Source: Chloroflexota bacterium (GTDB lineage Bacteria; Chloroflexota; Dehalococcoidia; Lucifugimonadales; JAPUKM01). From it: a stretch of 7,411 nucleotides of DNA. Below, piece after piece: positions 5,367 through 7,411 of this stretch. The position numbers were made by a program, and so were the translations under genes. Every line of letters starts with the position of its first letter. Within the stretch, counting starts at the first letter, position 1. The notes below the pieces were generated by a model. It saw only the letters and a program-made list of their open reading frames with translations. It had not been told where the DNA came from and ran no database searches. Location of the stretch: contig JAPUKM010000269.1 in the NCBI GenBank assembly GCA_027295645.1, forward strand, positions 1 to 7,411, in the 5' to 3' direction.

Positions 5367-5531
5367 ATGTTCGGCAAGAACCTGCTCTTCTACTTCGTGG
5401 CCGGCACAATCATGTCCGTCGTGGCCCAGGCCCTGGGAGCAAACATAGGCATCGTCCTTTTCGCAGGATTCATAGGGCCGCCGGTGATACTCCTGACGCT
5501 GGCGGTGATGCGGCACAACAGATGGCTCTGA
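5367..5531 (+). CDS. 54-residue membrane miniprotein of unknown function
   Basis: An uninterrupted 54-codon frame runs from ATG at 5367 to TGA at 5531. The product starts MFGKNLLFYFVAGTIMSVVA and has two hydrophobic helices (about 6-22 and 26-48). A Gly-Pro-Pro (37-39) kinks the second, and it ends in the basic RHNRWL (49-54). The pattern of one Lys near the N-terminus, two helices and a basic tail is what a genuine small membrane hairpin looks like, and the frame fills the gap between the tRNA and hemE almost exactly. No Shine-Dalgarno precedes the ATG; a -10-like box is placed for a leaderless message. An in-frame start for hemE at 5522 would overlap its last codons, but the better hemE start lies 26 bases after its stop. 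I do not recognise a family. Probably real but unproven. Confidence 0.55.
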   Translation: MFGKNLLFYFVAGTIMSVVAQALGANIGIVLFAGFIGPPVILLTLAVMRHNRWL

Positions 5532-5557
5532 GTGAGGGAACAACAGCAAGGAAATCC

Positions 5558-6646
5558 ATGGCCACAACGAGAGAGATGACCGGAGCGGAGCGAATGCTGG
5601 CCGCATGCCACCTGCAGCCGGTAGACGCCACTCCCATCTGGTTCATGCGCCAGGCGGGGCGCTGCTTTCCAGAGTATCGGAAACTGCGAGAGAAGTACGA
5701 AATCCTCACCATTGCCAAGACTCCGGAGCTGTGTGTCCAGGTAACTCTTTTGCCGGTCAAACGGCTGCACGTTGATGCTGCGGTCATATTTGCGGACATT
5801 ATGCTTCCGCTGGAGGGGATGGGCGTCCCGTTCCGCATCGAGCCGGACATCGGCCCGATAATTCCCCACCCCATCCGCACCCAGGGCGATGTGGACAAGG
5901 TGCGAGTGATCGAAGCGGAGGAGGCAACCCCCTACGTTTTTGAAGCCATCAAACTCATCGGAAAAGAGCTGGGAGACACAGCAGCCCTGGTCGGTTTCTC
6001 CGGGTCGCCCTTCACCATGGCCTGCTACATGATCGAGGGGCAACCTTCAAGAGACTATGCCCGGGCGAAGGCCCTCATGTTGGGGCAGCCTGATCTGTGG
6101 CACCGCCTCATGGATAAGGTCACAGAGGTGGTGGTCCGCTACCTCCGCGGCCAGGTGACGGCGGGCATCCAGGTGGCCCAGCTCTTTGATAGCTGGGTTG
6201 GAATACTCAGCCCCCAGCAGTACAAAGAGTTCGTCCTACCATATTCGCAGCGCATCTTTGCCGAAATGAGGGACATCGGCATCCCGACCATCCATTTCGG
6301 GACCGGCGCTGCGGCCCTTCTTGAGTTGATGGCCAGCGCGGGGAGCAACCTTATCGGAGTGGACTGGCGGGTCCCGCTGGACAGGGCGTGGAGCCAGATA
6401 GGCTATAACCGCGGTATTCAGGGAAACCTTGACCCAACCATGCTCCTAGCCCCTTTCCAGGTCACCCGGGAGGGCGCCAGGGACATTCTGGAGATGGCCG
6501 GGGGCAGACCCGGCCACATCTTCAACCTCGGTCACGGCGTTCTGCCGGATACCAACCCCGACGATCTCGCTCGGCTCGTAGAGTTCGTACACGAAGAGAG
6601 CAGTCGAAATGGACCGGGAGCACCGCACAAAACGGACCTTAATTGA
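5558..6646 (+). CDS. hemE: Uroporphyrinogen-III decarboxylase
   Basis: A 362-residue protein of normal HemE length (usually 340-370). It removes the four acetate carboxyls of uroporphyrinogen III to give coproporphyrinogen III in cytosolic haem synthesis. Key residues are in place: Arg31 and Arg35 in WFMRQAGR (28-35), Asp80 in IFADIMLPLEGMG (77-89), Tyr157 in GFSGSPFTMACYMIEG (146-161), Ser212 in FDSWVGILSP (210-219) and His326 in FNLGHGVLPDTN (322-333). These correspond to the substrate-binding residues of human UROD. The residues after RQAGR are CFPEYR rather than the common YLPEYR. The ATG at 5558 is chosen because AAGGA lies 5 bases upstream and it gives the usual N-terminus; the in-frame ATG at 5522 would overlap the miniprotein and lacks a ribosome site. 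It is probably cotranscribed with the miniprotein. No other haem gene is in the window. Confidence 0.95.
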   Translation: MATTREMTGAERMLAACHLQPVDATPIWFMRQAGRCFPEYRKLREKYEILTIAKTPELCVQVTLLPVKRLHVDAAVIFADIMLPLEGMGVPFRIEPDIGPIIPHPIRTQGDVDKVRVIEAEEATPYVFEAIKLIGKELGDTAALVGFSGSPFTMACYMIEGQPSRDYARAKALMLGQPDLWHRLMDKVTEVVVRYLRGQVTAGIQVAQLFDSWVGILSPQQYKEFVLPYSQRIFAEMRDIGIPTIHFGTGAAALLELMASAGSNLIGVDWRVPLDRAWSQIGYNRGIQGNLDPTMLLAPFQVTREGARDILEMAGGRPGHIFNLGHGVLPDTNPDDLARLVEFVHEESSRNGPGAPHKTDLN

Positions 6647-6668
6647 CGTTTATTCGCCTCGATAAGCG

Positions 6669-6697
6669 TTGACACCCTACGTGGAGGCCCCTAAACT
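6669..6697 (+). promoter_or_regulatory. Strong sigma-70-type promoter (P1)
   Basis: TTGACA (6669-6674), a 17-base spacer and TAAACT (6692-6697) give a perfect -35, ideal spacing and a 4/6 -10. The start would be near 6704, about 318 bases upstream of the solute-binding protein gene. It begins only 23 bases after hemE stops. Confidence 0.65.
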
Positions 6698-6703
6698 AGG
6701 GGC
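6687..6703. repeat. Perfect inverted repeat overlapping the P1 -10 box (candidate operator)
   Basis: GCCCCTAAACTAGGGGC has 6-bp arms and a 5-base centre. The P1 -10 box sits in the middle of it, so a dimeric protein bound here would block the promoter. It could also form a hairpin in read-through RNA from hemE, but no T-run follows. Confidence 0.5.
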
Positions 6704-6727
6704 AATCGCGAGAGGGAGGGATCTCAA

Positions 6728-6751
6728 ATGGCGGGGGTTGACGGCGGTTGA
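6728..6751 (+). CDS. Possible leader peptide (7 codons)
   Basis: ATG at 6728 opens the frame MAGVDGG and stops at TGA 6749-6751. Its ribosome site is very good: GGGAGGG (6714-6720) with 7 bases of spacing, better than that of several full genes here. It would be the first translated frame on a P1 transcript and is followed 22 bases later by a hairpin with a pyrimidine tract. No run of a single regulatory codon is present, so a classical amino-acid attenuator is not indicated. It may also be chance. Confidence 0.25.
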   Translation: MAGVDGG

Positions 6752-6755
6752 CGCC
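6736..6755 (+). repeat. Tandem 10-base direct repeat carrying two -35-like boxes
   Basis: GGTTGACGGC (6736-6745) is followed directly by GGTTGACGCC (6746-6755), 9 of 10 bases identical. Each contains TTGACG, a 5/6 match to the -35 consensus. Confidence 0.6.
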
Positions 6756-6775
6756 GAACTACTATTGAGTATATG
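6738..6775 (+). promoter_or_regulatory. Two overlapping candidate promoters one helical turn apart (P2, P3)
   Basis: P2: TTGACG (6738-6743), 16-base spacer, TACTAT (6760-6765). P3: TTGACG (6748-6753), 16-base spacer, TATATG (6770-6775). Both have the same spacing and are offset by 10 bases, so they lie on the same face of the helix. Starts would be near 6772 and 6782. Confidence 0.4.
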
Positions 6776-6799
6776 GCGGATATTCTTGTCCGCCAGTTT
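6774..6799 (+). terminator. Hairpin with pyrimidine tract, terminator- or attenuator-like
   Basis: TGGCGGA (6774-6780) pairs perfectly with TCCGCCA (6789-6795) around an 8-base loop, and is followed by GTTT and then a long C/T-rich run to about 6830. The T-run is broken by cytosines, so intrinsic termination would be partial. It may end hemE transcripts or attenuate those from P1. Confidence 0.4.
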
Positions 6800-6834
6800 C
6801 CCCCTTCTTTCGTTAGCCTCTTTCTTCTCTGAAT

Positions 6835-6850
6835 TTGGGCGCCAGCCCAA
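6835..6850 (+). repeat. Second leader hairpin
   Basis: TTGGGC (6835-6840), loop GCCA, then GCCCAA (6845-6850), extendable by two A-T pairs past a bulged T. TTGGG could alternatively pair with CCCAA at 6864-6868. The remaining leader (6880-7000) holds AT-rich tracts including T5 and T6 runs but nothing I can name, and no gene. Confidence 0.4.
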
Positions 6851-7021
6851 TTAAACGTTTGCTCCCAACTCATTTTCCAGGGATTATTTTTAGGTTTTTT
6901 CGGACGGTTAAGGATACAGAAACAATTTTAAGGGGGTGGAGCCCGTATCAGGCGCTAATTACGTAGCACGAAATTTAAGGTCGAGTTTTTGAGAAACGTA
7001 CAGTTCATGGGAGGGATTCTT

Positions 7022-7411
7022 ATGTTTGTAAGGAAAAAAGTGGCCATGGGGTTGCTAGCCAGTTTGATGGCCCTAGTCCTGCTGGCGGTTGCCTGTGGCA
7101 GCGATGATGACGAAGACGGGAGCACCGGCGGGTCAGGCGAGCCGCAGAGCGGCGGCACCCTGCGGGTAGGCATGGTCAACGACGTTTTCGACTTCGACCC
7201 ACCCGTTATGGTTAATATGCCGTCGCTCGCCGGCCTCCCACATCTCTACGACAACCTGGTGATCCGCAATCCCGACGGGACCCTGCGGCCCATGCTGGCG
7301 GAGTCCTGGGAGACCAACGACGACGCCAGCCAGTGGACGTTCTATCTGCGCAAGGGCGTGAAGTTCCATCACGGCAAGGAGTTCAAGGCTGAGGACGTGA
7401 TCTTTTCGATC
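7022..7411 (+). CDS. ABC transporter substrate-binding lipoprotein, family 5 (peptide/nickel/opine type), N-terminal part
   Basis: The 130 codons seen before the right edge encode a basic N-terminus (FVRKK), a hydrophobic segment (7-24) and the lipobox LLAVAC with Cys25, which predicts lipid anchoring after signal peptidase II cleavage. An acidic linker (GSDDDEDG) follows, then the mature domain GGTLRVGMVNDVFDFDPP (44-61). The segment LAESWETNDDASQWTFYLRK (92-111) leading into GVKFHHGKEFKAEDVIFS is the signature of SBP family 5 (DppA/OppA/NikA). It would capture peptides or related solutes outside the membrane and deliver them to an ABC permease, whose genes are presumably further right. The ATG at 7022 is chosen because GGGAGGG lies 6 bases upstream; an in-frame ATG at 7007 has no such site. 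The leader is unusually long (about 240-320 bases, depending on the promoter used). The ligand cannot be told from this fragment. Confidence 0.92.
   Translation, partial: MFVRKKVAMGLLASLMALVLLAVACGSDDDEDGSTGGSGEPQSGGTLRVGMVNDVFDFDPPVMVNMPSLAGLPHLYDNLVIRNPDGTLRPMLAESWETNDDASQWTFYLRKGVKFHHGKEFKAEDVIFSI

Noticed and set aside
5202..5606. Minus-strand open frame across the tRNA
   Set aside because: It runs through the complete tRNA-Gln and the start of hemE, and its product has no recognisable pattern.
5390..6043. A 217-codon minus-strand frame opposite hemE
   Set aside because: The opposite strand encodes an unmistakable HemE with all active-site residues; this is its antisense shadow.
6669..6854. 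A 61-codon frame in the gap after hemE
   Set aside because: It starts on the TTG of the -35 box, has no ribosome site, and its sequence is explained by promoters and hairpins.
1..7411. CRISPR array, insertion sequence or toxin-antitoxin/defence system
   Set aside because: No regularly spaced repeats, transposase, terminal inverted repeats or defence-related domain is visible; the genes look like ordinary metabolic and transport functions.

Overview
The window is a moderately GC-rich (roughly 58-60% by eye) stretch of bacterial chromosome with short intergenic gaps. My best guess at the source is a free-living Chloroflexota member (Dehalococcoidia / SAR202-like). This guess rests on the mix of an F420-type luciferase-like oxidoreductase, a family-5 solute-binding lipoprotein with a plain Cys-Gly-Ser lipobox, divergent quinone genes, and frequent TTG starts behind G-rich Shine-Dalgarno sequences. 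It is an inference; no rRNA or other decisive marker is present. I see no mobile element, phage gene or CRISPR array.

Layout. (1) 1-349, minus: N-terminal part of a CcdA/DsbD-type thiol-disulfide membrane transporter, running off the left edge. (2) 458-1911, plus: divergent two-gene unit of a seven-helix membrane protein resembling a degenerate UbiA prenyltransferase and a UbiE/MenG-type quinone methyltransferase, 2 bases apart. (3) 1942-2484, plus: own promoter, structured leader and a small two-helix membrane protein of unknown function. (4) 2508-4161, minus: VOC (glyoxalase-fold) protein, nicotinamidase/isochorismatase-family hydrolase and an Lrp/AsnC regulator, all on one strand; the regulator also has its own strong promoter. 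(5) 4324-5256, plus: luciferase-like monooxygenase, followed by tRNA-Gln(TTG) at 5277-5350, a 54-residue membrane miniprotein, and hemE (uroporphyrinogen decarboxylase). (6) 6647-7021: a 375-base non-coding region with several promoter-like elements, inverted repeats and a possible leader peptide. (7) 7022 to the right edge, plus: a peptide/nickel-type ABC transporter substrate-binding lipoprotein, truncated by the window.

Functional reading. CcdA (thiol reduction / cytochrome c maturation), the quinone methyltransferase and HemE (tetrapyrrole synthesis) all fit a respiring cell with menaquinone-like quinones and haem proteins. The hydrolase, VOC protein and flavin/F420 oxidoreductase look like accessory catabolic or salvage enzymes, possibly under the neighbouring Lrp-type regulator. 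The least ordinary parts are the non-coding leaders: mutually exclusive hairpins before the small membrane protein (2035-2083), a leaderless-looking start right after the tRNA, and the dense regulatory stretch before the solute-binding protein.
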